A stretch of 64,000 nucleotides of DNA from Anastrepha obliqua (lineage: Eukaryota > Arthropoda > Insecta > Diptera > Tephritidae). Where the stretch lies: contig NC_072895.1 of the NCBI RefSeq assembly GCF_027943255.1, positions 29,052,001 through 29,116,000 of the forward strand, in the 5' to 3' direction. Shown one piece after another: positions 9,101 through 19,235 of this stretch. Below the pieces are notes generated by a model. That model did no database searches and had not been told where the DNA came from. It saw only the letters and a list, made by a program, of their open reading frames with translations. The position numbers and the translations under genes were made by a program. Positions within the stretch are counted from its first letter, which is position 1. Each line of letters opens with the position of its first letter.

Positions 9101-11795
9101 CTATCGCGTCTAACCGTTAGACTGGTATTTTTTTTTTTTTTTTAGGCAAACGTTAAATCGTTCTACAAAAGTGGTATTGAAATTTTAGTGCCGGCGCTGG
9201 AATAATTGCGTTGTTCTTGATGGAAATTACGTTGATGAATAAAGCTAATTTTGCACACCAAAACAAAACGTGTTTTCTTTGTTAGACCCGGGACTTTTCA
9301 GCCGATGTGTTATACGCACCTTTTCATCATGAAACACTTTGTGCATCAATTTGGCACGTGTATGATATTTTTGATCATATTTGAAGTGTTTCAATGTCAA
9401 TATTAGATTCTTTGGTGCGCTGATAACATTGATATAACGTTCGGCATCGCTAAGTTTCTTGCACCGTTCACAAAAGTATTGATTGTCTCCATACAGTTTC
9501 TCGGGCGAACAATAATAGTCGATGAGATCCTGGACGGAGTAATTGGAGGCGCAATCGTTTTTCACTTCGGGGAATGAAAGTTGCAAGTCCCGAAAACCGT
9601 CGACAATACGGCTCTTCCAGCCACAGGTCAAACACTCGTACGTGGTAGCCAATTTTCCAGTAAATGTTTTTTCAATGGTAGTAGAACCCACTGCTTTGTC
9701 TTTACAGACATTTGATGTACTGCTGGCACCATTTTGCGCGTTTGTGTTACTATCAGCCTCGGTGGTGGTAGTGGTGGTGGTGGTGTTGGTGGTGATGCTG
9801 CTACTGCTGCTGCTATTGCTGGTGGTGTTGGTGGGGTTTTCATTTGTAGTGGGTTCCTGCATCTGCGTTGTATTAAAATATGCTGTGGCACCTTCGCCGC
9901 TACTGGCACAACCGTTATCTTTGTCAGCTTGCTTTGCAGTTTTAGCAATAGGTTCAGCTGGTTCACTATCTGCTATTGCTGCTTGTGTCTCAGTAGCTTC
10001 CTTAACAGCTAATGCAGTTTCTGTTGCTTGTTTTTTAGAAAACAATGTTTCTTGTTCATGGAGCGTCTCCAGCAAATAGCCCAAATATTCAGAGCTGTCC
10101 TGTTGCAGCCCTGGTGAAAAACCAGGGGGTCGCGTGGCATTCAAAACACGTGACGGTGTTAGTTCGAATCGAGTCGAATACAGCATCAGTGCAATCTGTT
10201 GTTGCATTTTTATTAGCAATGGAGACTTACTGTGTGACAGTAATATTTCTCTACTAAACCTGAATAAAAAGGATTAAGTCTGTGAAAGGTGAAATATTAG
10301 GAAGTACTTACTCTTTCGTCATAGCTAACGCTTGTAGAACGCTATTCATGTAGCAAGTGTTGCCTAAATTAACTAGACCGACTTTGGCATTGCTGTCGTG
10401 TGGTATAACCTCGGCACCCACATTGGTATCATCGGCACTTTTAGCACTATTACCGTAGCTTGGTAAGCCATAAGAATAGGGTATATCTTTGATAGCGAAC
10501 TCCTATAAAGTAAAGGTTGAATTCCGAAATTCTACAAAGAGGCAGTCCAACAACTCACCACTGCTTCGTACAAATCATCGTAACCGTGGAAGCGCACCAT
10601 CAAGGACTTGGTCAAGTCTACCAGCTTTTGTAGAATCTTTTTGGTTTCTTCGGCATAGTCTTCCAGACTATTCGACTGTTGCTTCAAACAAGTGATAACA
10701 CGTGGGAACTTGGGCAATATCTGGCAATAAATAATTATTTATAGAATTTATATTAATGAAATGCTTTATTGCGCAAACCTTGTGGAACACGGTTGGTGTT
10801 TGGTCAATGGAGGACAACATGTGATATACGATGGGATATATTTTTGGTCGTAACACTGGCAATATTAGAGATGTGAACAAAGGTTCAATGTTCTCCAACG
10901 CAATGTCCCGGAACAGTGCGTGTTTTTGCTGGTCCTGTAGCCCCGTCAGTATGGCTATGATCCACAAATTGAGATTTTGACAAAAATTGCACATTCGCAG
11001 CCATTCACTGAGTAGCCTTACAGTCTTTCTAATATTCTGATCGGGAATTTTGTGGTCTAGCATAGACTGCACCGCCTCGAACACCATCTCGGAACTAAAC
11101 AATTGGAATATTATGGCAATAGCACAAGAGGGCTCCTCACCATCGTCCTGTGTTATCAGCTGGCATACCACGCGCAGATAGAAAAGATACAACCGCTTCT
11201 CATTAACTTTGCCGAAGAAGGCGCCCACCTTAACGATGTCTTCCTTAAACCGTTTAAGTTCTTTTGGCGTTTGTCGTGGTATCTGCACTCGCGCCAGTTC
11301 GCTTAATAAATGGTGATAAATTTTAACTATGTCGTGGCCAAACGCTATGTGTTGTTGCTTCAGTTCAACCAATTCGATTAGATATAGTATATGCGCGATA
11401 TCAGTAGTGTTTTTACTGGATTGGCCACCAATATTGCCAAGGCCTGCGGCACCGCCAATGTTACCACTTGCTTTGGTGGCGCCTTTCATGTTTAGTTTGG
11501 GTTTGATAGGGGCACTAGTGCCAACACCACTACAACCGGGCTCAACAGATTCGACGTTAGTACTGCCACTGCCACCTATGTCCATATTCGAACTTAATTT
11601 CTTGGTTTTAGTGCCACCACCAGCCCCGACAACACCGCTAACACCGACACCATTTATTCCACCTGTGCCTCCAACTCCACCACCGCCCGATACGCCCGCC
11701 ATAGATCCGCCTGTCGTACCGCCTCCTCCCACAGCGTTCCCATTTGCGGGTGCAGGCGCAGCGTTCGCTTCCGTGTTATTTTGCTTCACAGCCAT
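6114..11795 (-). CDS. DUBAI: Ubiquitin-specific protease, USP35/USP38 type
   Basis: Deubiquitinating cysteine protease that removes ubiquitin from substrates. Exons on the minus strand are 11795-10779, 10720-10559, 10502-10312, 10259-9320 and 6701-6114, with GT/AG introns and an open frame throughout, giving 965 aa. The ATG at 11795 has a good context (AAAG before it); the open frame extends upstream but holds no other ATG. Residues 1-150 are Gly/Thr/Ser-rich, followed by a helical region. The USP core has the Cys box GLVNLGNTCYMNSVLQAL (Cys443), QQDSSEYL, paired CxxC zinc motifs (YECLTCG, CERCKK) and the His box SGFSMDSGHYYTYA (His806) with FNDNVV (Asp823). A Thr/Ser-rich insert interrupts the core, and the tail is Gly/Arg-rich. 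Similarity points to human USP35/38 and the fly gene DUBAI (CG8830), reported to stabilise DIAP1; the symbol is from memory. The last intron is full of transposons. Confidence 0.92.
6993..7207 (+). mobile_element. tRNA-derived SINE
   Basis: Has an A-box (GTAGCCGAATGGCTTGG), a B-box (GGTTCGAATCTC), AGTGAAACACCAAA and the body blocks GGCAGGCAATGACAAACC and CTGCCGTTCGGAGTCGGC. The 3' end of the body is replaced at about 7208 by Helentron sequence. Confidence 0.8.
7208..7670 (-). mobile_element. Helentron fragment with endonuclease-domain remnant
   Basis: The flanks match the element at 18269-19155: TATAAATTCACATATTTGT on the left, and ACGTTGTCACGTTAAAC with AAACCGACTTTACAGACA on the right. The minus-strand ORF 7467-7225 carries GTIIDLPFSRHI and FISYFSYHRP. 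These resemble the final motifs (…D.VF.R, S.H.P) of the endonuclease/exonuclease/phosphatase-like domain carried by Helentron proteins. Related in sequence to 8728-8982. It is fragmentary and not functional. Confidence 0.6.
7735..8035. repeat. Head-to-head tRNA-like palindrome with direct repeats
   Basis: Arm 7799-7894 is the near-exact reverse complement of 7938-8035. Each arm holds a tRNA-like promoter pair (GCGCGGTAGCCAAGCGAC and GGTTCGAATCACAAG). The leader at 7735-7791 (TACGAAGCGTTATATT…ACTTTTA) recurs in the same orientation at 7896-7952, forming the loop and inner arm. The tRNA-like head differs from that of the common SINE in this window. Probably a SINE that was duplicated in inverted orientation by template switching. 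Confidence 0.8.
8072..8265 (-). mobile_element. tRNA-derived SINE, reverse orientation
   Basis: On the minus strand, head to body: CCGTAGCCGAATGGGTTGG, GTTCGAATCTCGGTGAAA, AATTAAGGAAAAC, AGGCAATGGCAAA, ATGAAAAAAAGCTCC. The body end is missing. Confidence 0.8.
8279..9100 (+). mobile_element. Internally deleted Helentron with protein start and endonuclease end
   Basis: An ATG at 8582 opens MPKNNAEKYREYRQKKNQ, which resembles the start of Helitron/Helentron replicase proteins, and stops at 8636. In another frame from 8641 to 8982 follows an endonuclease-like domain: a SADFNVNF motif (compare GDFN), TTIDAVFQRYVDN and SYFSYHKPLVSF. The replicase and helicase are absent, so a large internal deletion joins the two ends. 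Upstream, 8395-8424 and 8467-8496 are short direct repeats (GTTTCGGTCACGC). Boundaries are approximate. Confidence 0.55.
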
Positions 11796-13213
11796 CTTTG
11801 CGGATACGGGCACGGGTACGCGCCGTCTGCGTCTGCCGTTCCCCGGGAACGAGTTCCTAGCGTTAGCTGGCGTCTGCCGTTCGCACGGTTCCGTTACTTG
11901 GAACACTAGATAACGCTAAAGGTCACAGCTAAAATCAGACGGAATCACTGAACGCACGCACACGCCTACAATTTCGAGGACAGTGCCCAATGATGGTCGG
12001 CCGCCGACCTTAAAACGCTAAACTCAGCGTTATTCGTAGTTACTTTGGAATCTGCAACAAAAACTATGTTTTTCAAAAAGAAATGCAAATGACAGTTTGC
12101 GCTCTAGTTAGTTAATCACGATTTCCCGTTATTATATTATGCAGTTTAGTGAGGAAGTCACTTTGTTTGCTCTATGCGTATGTCTCCGATGAGTGTTATT
12201 TTTCTCACTATATACAGCTAAGACGTTCTGATGAAACTTTTTGCCAATACTGCTGCTACACAAATGGTTTTATAATGAATTTATAATTTTTTCACTTTTT
12301 GAAAGTCTACCAAATTTTGTCAAATTGTTTTTTTTTTATCAATTTACACCAGCAATTCGCGAAAATTTTCACGCTTCTCTTGCCCCTTTGCGGCGAAGAT
12401 GGGTTGAACATCAAGGCGAATACATGCACGTCAAATGAAAAGCAATTGGAACAGGGAACTGCCAGCTTTGAAATTTAATCCTAAGTAATTTCACCATGAT
12501 ATATGTACATACATATGTAACTGCATTTTCAATTTTGGTATATTTTTTAATACTAAAAGCAAGAACTTTAATTTCAATTTATTTCAATCAGGAAACAGCG
12601 AAGAGTTTCTTCCCCGAAAGCTTTTGATTTGACTAAATATATAACTACGAAGGAAATGTGCAAAGAAATATCTAATAAGAGAACACCACCCCAAATGCCA
12701 TTCTGCAAGCGATTAGGGAGATACTGCCAAAACAATGAAGGAGAAGAACGTGTAGATCTGATTTTAATAATTTGCAAACTCTTAACACTTTTTCTACAAA
12801 AGGTGTCAAAAATTCATTAAAATTATTTTCTTAATATAACCACATTCTCCCAATTCATGTTTCGACTTTTTATAAAAAAATTGTCAATTTACTTAATTTA
12901 TTTTGCAGTATAATTTTTTAGCTTATGCCAGATTTGAATATGCGTACTTGATATGCCTATTTCTTTCATGAGGTGTCTTTTTAGCACCTTAACGATTTTT
13001 CAACAGTTTTAAATTTTAAATAACCTTAATATTAATAATATTGGAAGCACCATTTCAATTCTAATTTATAAAGAAATTTTGTAAAATCGCTAAGATGTCA
13101 GCAAGACACCACATGGTAGAAATAGCGTTACGAAAGACATCTGGTGAAAGGATTTTTAAAGGTGTACTACGTAGCAGAGCGTTATTCAGCTATGAACGAA
13201 TGTGACAGATGTG
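11796..13213. other. Spacer upstream of the protease gene; no gene seen
   Basis: Contains the promoter and 5' UTR region of the minus-strand protease next to 11795, then AT-rich sequence. I see no gene, TATA box or repeat that I can support; ORFs under 70 codons look random. Confidence 0.4.
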
Positions 13214-13224
13214 CTGACGTCGTT

Positions 13225-13562
13225 TGTGATGTGTTTCACAAAATTTAGCTGGTGGTACTGATAAAAATCAACACAGCCAGTGCTTCTACTATTGGTTTGT
13301 TAACGAATTCGGTGAATACAAACGTGCAAAGTACAAATTGTTTTGTCTAATTAAAATTTTTACTTTAATTGATTTGCAAATATAGCCAAATTTAATTTAA
13401 AACACAAAACTTTTTCCAATTGGCTAACCACGCAGGAGCATTCGCATTTTGCAGCTTTGTATTCACTGTATTCGTAAACAAAGCATTGGCTGTGTTGATT
13501 TTTATCGTATATCAGTACCACAAGCTAAATTTTGTCAAACACATCCCAAGTGACGTGAATTC
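13225..13562. repeat. Long imperfect inverted repeat (fold-back)
   Basis: The left arm, about 13225-13325 (GATGTGTTTCACAAAATTTA …CTGATAAAAATCAACACAGC… GTGAATACAAA), is matched in reverse complement by about 13460-13555. The loop is about 130 bp and AT-rich. No transposase is present. It lies about 250 bp upstream of the TMEM18 start codon. Confidence 0.75.
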
Positions 13563-13806
13563 CAAAGGTCTCCTCAATATTTTTTTTCACCATACCTATC
13601 GAGCAAACATTGAAATCTGTCATCCTTGGAAAGACACATAGATAGCGGATAGTGAGCAGTTCAACAACTCTGGTTTAGAAACCATTTTCTTGCTTCTGGT
13701 AACACCAGAAATGGTTAATTTGACAGCTGCCAAACTTATTTATGTTTTAATTCAACCGTCTTGTGTCGTGTTGTTGATTTACTTAAATAAATTAATAATT
13801 TTAGCC

Positions 13807-14469
13807 ATGGTGGATCCAAATTTCATTGAAGTTAACGAGATCGTTGGTTATTGGACATATTTGGCAAGCGTAGGAACATACTAAATAATACAAATAAACA
13901 TGAAATAATACCTGCATTTTGTTTTGTTGCGCAGATTGACTGGAAGGATCCTTGGCTAATTGGGCTTATACTATTGCATGTTCTGACAACGGTGACAACT
14001 TTGATGACAAGGAACAGCACTAATTTCCAAATGTTTCTTTTTCTAATACTGTGTAAGTTGGTTCCCAAAGCGTTGGTCGGTTTGCCCCCCTAATTTTTTT
14101 TTTTTTTCTTTTTATAGTATCGGCAGCCTACTGCTCGGAAAGCATCAATGAATTTGCGGCAGCGAGATGGAAAAGCTTCTCAAAACAACAGTACTTCGAT
14201 AGTAAAGGTCTATTCATTTCAACAGTGTTTTCAATACCTATTTTGTTGAATTGTATGCTATTAGTGGTAAGAAAAAATAACTATGAAAATCCGGTAAAAA
14301 CTAATGGGTTGTTTTTATTTTGTAGGGTGCTTGGATGTACAACTCCTTTCAAATAATGGTCAAGTTAAAAAGAGCACAGCTATTGCAGAGAGTTAAGAAA
14401 GAGCAAGAGCAAGAGCAAGAGTTGCAAAAGGAAGAGACTACCAACGCAGAGCACATCAAATCCGAGTGA
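13807..14469 (+). CDS. TMEM18: Transmembrane protein 18
   Basis: Small nuclear-envelope/ER membrane protein of the TMEM18 family; the human gene is linked to body weight. Exons are 13807-13869, 13935-14052, 14118-14266 and 14326-14469 (157 aa, stop TGA). Recognised by [38 protein letters not shown] and the membrane segment [14 protein letters not shown]; three hydrophobic segments are visible. The C-terminus is basic and then Glu-rich ([13 protein letters not shown]), as in the family. The first donor is uncertain: GT at 13870 is a weak site (GTAGGA), while a GC donor at 13864 (GCAAGC) also keeps frame and would shorten the protein by two residues. The start ATG lies in GCCATGG, an excellent context. 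Neighbours are a protease gene on the other strand and TMEM131. Confidence 0.92.
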
Positions 14470-15788
14470 TTTGAGTATTATTCTTCAGTTGACAAATTGT
14501 TTTGTCGCAATCTATTTAATAGGCCATTTTAAAATATTTTTTAATTTCGATATGAAATAATGGTAGAAGGTTCAATATTGTACGGTAATAGTAGTAGAGA
14601 TTTATTATAAGCGCGTGCATATGTAAATTGATTTAGTTTAGTTTTATGTGCTTAAAACTTCAATACATGTAAAATGATAGCGTTATAAACGTTTTTATTA
14701 CAAAGATGGAAAGTCTTCCCGATGATGTTGATGAGGCTCTCTCCATGTGCATACAAATGTTCAAATCACAGAAAGTAAGTTAATGACGTTCCCACGACAG
14801 TCTGTTCTACGAACGACCCGGATTTATATCCGGCCAAGGACTGTCACTTCAGAAGCATTCGTCGTATATGTATGGCAACTGTTTATGCCGCTACAACAAC
14901 AACAGCCACAAAATGGGACGTTCTCTTTTAATTTCCTTTAAATGAGACGGAGAAATTTATAAATAAAATGGGAAAAATGGACTTGGTTCCATTTAAAATG
15001 TAAACAAATTTTCTTTAAAATATGAATGGTTAATACAAGGACCTTTTTATAACCCCGCAAATTTTAGTGACAAATAATTTAATTTGACTGACTTAATTTT
15101 TGTATAAATGATGCGGGTACACTTTGCAAAATTTTCTTTCATCCTATTTTTATTTTTACATTTATCACTTTAGGCAAATTCTAGTAATGTTTCTTCATTT
15201 AAACAGAGATCTCAGTTTTTTTTCATTTCTGAAAATCAACATTATTCCAGACTAGCTTTAACCTGCGGCCGCGCTCGCGTAGGAGTAGTTTTGAGGCATT
15301 TAGGATATGTATATAAAAGAATTACAAACAATAATTTCATAGAAAATAGTTTTTTATTAATAACCATAATATTACCATACCCGGCATCCGTTGCTATGCC
15401 TCGTTGAGTAAAATCGAAACAACCAATCAGAAAAATATCAAGCAAAATTATTTTTATTAATTTTCTATCTCAAACCGTTTTTGAACTTTGCATTTGGGTC
15501 ATAGTTCAACAGCTTATGCGGGTTATGAAGTCTACAGTGTGCTATAAATAGTGGGAAATAGGAAAAACTAAGATTTTTTAGATTAAATTTAAACAAATAT
15601 TCGATTATTAGTGACGAACGAGAGTGGTGGCGCGGCCTGGGGGCTGTGGGAAGGGAGTTCCATCATAAAAACATGCATATAACCTTCATTGGGTGAAAAT
15701 ATGAATGTAGAAAAATTTTTACGTCATTTGGTGTTGTCGTTTCGTAGTGATGCGCGGTCAACGTACAGACATTCACCTTTATAGTATA
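14470..15788. other. TMEM18 3' region and AT-rich spacer
   Basis: The 3' UTR of TMEM18 probably occupies the first part; an AATAAA-type signal lies near 14960. A short hairpin SINE-like copy is at 14791-14902. The rest is AT-rich with no supported gene. Confidence 0.4.
14791..14902 (+). mobile_element. Short hairpin SINE-like element with (CAA)n tail
   Basis: Reads CCACGACAGTCTGTTCTACG, then CCCGGATTTATATCCGG (a perfect hairpin), CCAAGGACTGTCACTTCAG, and ends GCTACAACAACAACAG. The same family in reverse lies at 27538-27612 (continued at 28515-28560), 28573-28690, 28690-28790 and 33654-33772. A GACGTTC on both sides may be a target duplication. Confidence 0.7.
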
Positions 15789-17558
15789 CAGGGCCGCCGA
15801 GGTAAATCCGGAGTGTTGAACTTAAAAACAAAACTATTGGATATTTACTCAAAACTAATTTTATTTGCATTTAACTTTGTATAATGTGAGTACACATATA
15901 ATATCATAGTTGAAAATTATTCAATACAGGGTGGCTGATGAATTTTGCTACATTAAGAAACTCAAATAACTTTTTTTTTAGTGTATGGAATTCATTTTTT
16001 TTTTTTTTCAAGTTGAAGGTCATTAAATTTTATTAAATGTAGCTTAACTAGTTTTAAAAATAATTGAATTTAAATGCCCCCCATGCTCGTTGACACAAGT
16101 GCGGCATCTTAGTAAAAAGTTTTCCATTGCTGCTTTGAGAGTTGCGACAGGAATAGCCGCAATTGTTGCCCGAATGGATTGTTTTAGTTCATCCAAATTT
16201 CTTGGCTTTGTTTTATAAACTTCTTGTTTACATAAACCCCACAAGAAAAAGTCAGGTGCAGTAAGGTCAGGCGACCTGGGGGGCCAACGAAATTCGGAGT
16301 TTCTTGAAATCAGTTTATTGGGAAATTTTCGTCGCAACTCTGTCATAACAGTGGGCTATGTGAGACGTTGCCCCATCTTGTTGAAACCACACAGAGTTGA
16401 AAGGAATTCTCTCTCGGCGTAGTTCTGGATAAAAAAATTCTTTCAGCATTTTCAAATAACGGTCTCCAGTAACCGTAACGGTGTGACCATTTTCTTCAAA
16501 ATAATAAGGCCCGACAATACAGCGTGAAGAAACCGCACACCACACTGTCACGCGAAGAGGATGCAATTCCGTCTCGTGGAGTATCTGTGGATCAGAAGTA
16601 CTCCATATTCGACAATTTTGTTTGTTCACATTGCAGTTTAAATCGAAATGGGCCTCATCAGACATGAAAAGGCAGTTTAACATATTTTGGTCTTCTTCCA
16701 CCATTTGCAGGATCTTCTGGCAAAATTCCAAGCGAACCGGCAAGTCTGCTGCATTCAGTTTGTTAACCATTTGAATTTTGTAGGGAAATAAGTCTAAATC
16801 TTTGTGCATTATTGTTTGCAAAGACTGTCGGCTGACACCAAGTTGAGCAGATAAGCTTCTTGTTGAAACCCTTGGATTGCTTGGACTGCAGCTACAGCAG
16901 CGATCGTTTCCTCCGTCCGAACTGGTGGGTTTCGATCATAAGGCCTTCTTGCGACTGTTCCTTGCTCAGCAAAATTATTCACCAGTCTCATTTTGGTCCA
17001 TCTGCTCGGGGGATCGCCGCCAAATATCCGCCTGTACTCTCTCTGTACCAAAACTTCGGACTCCAGTGCGTGATAGCGGCGGACTATCCAAATTCTTGTT
17101 TGCGTGTCCCAGTTATCCATTTTAATAAATTTTAAAGATCAATCTGCAAATTAAAACAAAAATGGAACAGATAACTTAAAAAGAAAAAAAGTTATTCAAT
17201 TTTTTTTGGTAGCGGCTTTCATCAGCCACCCTGTATAACCTCCATCTCGTGCAATTACCTGCTACAGCCGGGACCTGAAGCGCCCACATGCGCGAGCTAC
17301 CTCCTCTTTGTCCATTGTGATCATCACTTCCTCAATTATCTCTTTAGGGCTTTTACCGGCGCTAAGTTACTCTAGTATCGCAGCTCTTCTGTCCTGCTCT
17401 CGACTCATCGTTTCACTAGCACTTACTCCGGCACTCCAATGTCAATCAGGAATCAATACACTAAAAATATTATATGTCCCTTTATCAGCGGTTTTAGACT
17501 TAACGCTACTGCTCCAGAGCTTTCGATATGTTTTCTGGATTTACCTCGACGGCCCCTG
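15789..17558 (-). mobile_element. Outer mariner-type element, interrupted by another transposon
   Basis: Inverted terminal repeats CAGGGCCGCCGAGGTAAATC (15789 onward) and, reversed from 17558, CAGGGGCCGTCGAGGTAAAT, each next to TA. The minus-strand sequence just inside the right end encodes the start of a transposase: MSREQDRRAAILE, a stop, then LSAGKSPKEIIEEVM. Without the inner element (15927-17233) only about 460 bp is left, so it was already deleted or decayed. Confidence 0.75.
15927..17233 (-). mobile_element. Full-length Tc1/mariner-superfamily element, broken transposase
   Basis: A perfect 16-bp core inverted repeat (CAGGGTGGCTGATGAA / TTCATCAGCCACCCTG) extends imperfectly to about 50 bp and is flanked by TA at 15925-15926 and 17234-17235. 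The transposase runs 17120 to 16044 on the minus strand in three frame segments (17120-16809, 16821-16315, 16346-16044). It has a helix-turn-helix N-terminus (WDTQTRIWIVRRYHALESEV), then DEAHFD, WFQQDGATSHIA and SPDLTAPDFFLWGLCK, which carry the acidic triad. The frameshifts disable it. Related fragments lie at 27613, 28900, 40345, 42285 and 56620. Confidence 0.92.
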
Positions 17559-18182
17559 TAGATTTCGTTCATTTTTAATACCAAACTACCTTTGACAAAT
17601 AAAAATATCTACATTTGTGTTCAAAGCTTCATTGAAATATATGAAGACAAACTATCACATTTCGGCGATCACGCGCCCAAAAAACTTACAAGTGATATAT
17701 TCCCCTATTATTAACATATTAACATATGGAAATTGTAGTATAACTGAACTTGGCTCAAGTTATAATTGGCAATTTTAAATTACTTAACATCTTTGATTTG
17801 CGCGCCATAAAAATTTGCAAAATTTGTGTTTTTGTAGTCTATTTGATACCTTTTCTTTTGAGGTAGTGTTGTCAAATCGTCAGAAATTTAGTTACTGGCT
17901 AATATTGAAAGCTAAGTTACATTTAGTGAAGACGTAACTTAAGAAATTGACAGCGATTACTCAGCACGCCAATGTTTTGTTATTGTCTGCTTAACAGTTC
18001 GCCTCCTATAATGCCATATCAAATAAATACTTTTCTACTTTAGGCTGACAGTCTTAGCTACTACTAGTGCCTTTCGTAATGTAAAAGAATTATTCGTCAG
18101 TACATTTCTAATAAATAAATATATGACAAAAAAAAAAAAAAGAAAAAAATACCATTCTTGAATTAAGATAAGCAGATATTTT
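17559..18182. other. AT-rich spacer without a supported gene
   Basis: I see no gene, terminal repeat or conserved motif here. A poly-A-rich run lies at 18127-18148, just before the split SINE. Confidence 0.4.
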
Positions 18183-18268
18183 TGTGAGGTGCTTTTTCAT
18201 GGCAGAAATACATTAGGAGGTTAGTTATTGCCTGCCGAGGGTCGACCGCTTTTAGAAAATAGCTTTTT

Positions 18269-19155
18269 GACGTGATAACGTCTTATAATTCGATTAACAG
18301 GCTGCACGCACGAAAAAATGTGTCGTTACCTTGCTCATTAGTGTTACCTTGCTCATTGCCGTTACCTTGCTCATGTGTCGTTACCTTGAATGAACGGAAC
18401 GAACGACAAAGCAAACAAAGCAAACGAACGGCAACGTTCGACATCTTGCTCTCTCCTACTTAAGTGAGCGTATATGTGTATGTATATGCGCACATGTACA
18501 TATATAAATTCACGTATTTGTATTTGCATATGCCTTCTTATTGATTATTATTAATTTGATTTACTTGAAGAATTTAAAATAAAGTTAATAATACCTGTTG
18601 TTTTAATGTTCTTTTTATTTTTTGACGTGATAATGTCTTATAATTCTATGTAGCCGGCTGCACGCACCAAAAAATGCGTCGTTATCTTGCTCATGCGTCG
18701 TTACCTTGCTTGAACAGCATGTTATGTTATGTTATGATATGTTATGTTATGTTATGTTATGTTTTGTTATGTTATGTTATGTTATGTTATGTTATGTTAT
18801 GTTATGTTTTGTTATGTTATGTTATGTTTTGTTATGTTATGTTATGTTATGTTATGTTTTGTTATGTTATGTTATGTTATGTTATGTTATGTTATGTTAT
18901 GTTATGTTATGTTATGTTTTGTTATGTTATGTTATGTTATGTTATGTTATGTTATGTTATGTTATGTTATGCTATGTTATGTTAAAGTATATTATGTTAT
19001 GTTAATGTTAACTCATTCTCTATATCCATACAAAATATCTATCAAACAAATAAAATTAAAATTTTCTTTTGAAAAATGCAACCATTCAATCAGTATTTTC
19101 TTATGACGTTATCACGTTAAACTATCGTCAGTAAACCGACTTTACAGACATCCTC
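18269..19155. mobile_element. Non-autonomous Helentron-like element with satellite core
   Basis: Inserted in a T-run of a SINE. The left end has TGACGTGATAACGTCTTATA and the right end has TGACGTTATCACGTTAAACT, a short subterminal inverted repeat typical of Helentron relatives. A second TTGACGTGATAATGTC block lies at 18622, and repeated GTCGTTACCTTGCTCAT units lie at 18320-18390 and 18676-18712. The centre is a pentanucleotide satellite. The right part is about 90% alike to 7500-7660. No protein is encoded. Confidence 0.65.
18716..19012. repeat. (TTATG)n pentanucleotide satellite
   Basis: About 58 head-to-tail copies of GTTAT, with scattered variants (TTTTG, TGATA, TGCTA, and a break GTTAAAGTATAT near the end). 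Because 5 is not a multiple of 3 and no unit holds a stop in most frames, it yields spurious ORFs of alternating Met-Leu-Cys-Tyr-Val. Confidence 0.98.
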
Positions 19156-19235
19156 TTTTTTCTATCATTTTGGTGTTCCTTGCATTGAGACTCGAAGTCA
19201 CGCACGAACTCATTCGACTGCGGCGTTCACTTGGT

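Larger units (their letters stand above)
6869..9310 (+). mobile_element. Mariner shell filled with nested insertions (last intron of the USP gene)
   Basis: Mariner ends lie at both sides of the intron. The left end (6869 onward) has GAAAAGTCCCGGGCCTA. The right end, read in reverse from 9310, has ACACATCGGCTGAAAAG then TCCCGGGTCTA. Each is flanked by TA. At 9144-9241 a + strand transposase C-terminus remains (KSFYKSGIEI, then after a frameshift VVLDGNYVDE and a stop). The rest of the transposase is replaced by SINE, palindrome and Helentron sequence between about 6990 and 9140. The right end stops within 8 bases of the splice donor of exon 4. Confidence 0.8.
18183..19235 (-). mobile_element. 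tRNA-derived SINE split by a Helentron-type element
   Basis: The SINE body is at 18183-18268 (TTTTTCATGGCAGAAATACA, TTGCCTGCCGAGGGTCGAC). The SINE head is at 19156-19235 (TTTTGGTGTT, GAGACTCGAAG, ACTCATTCGACTGCGGCG). They are the two halves of one minus-strand copy, separated by 18269-19155. Confidence 0.75.

Noticed and set aside
9543..10079. 178-codon + strand ORF opposite the USP gene
   Set aside because: Complement of the low-complexity Thr/Ser insert; runs of Val and Leu arise from CAC/CAG repeats.
11796..11906. Upstream extension of the USP first exon
   Set aside because: The frame stays open to 11906, but it begins at GTG and holds no ATG, so 11795 is the first possible eukaryotic start.
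11329..11913. 194-codon Pro-rich + strand ORF
   Set aside because: Complement of the Gly-rich N-terminus of the protease; no other support.
18674..19106. Three overlapping ORFs of about 100-120 codons
   Set aside because: They are translations of the (TTATG)n satellite in its three frames and encode only MLCYV/FCYVM repeats.
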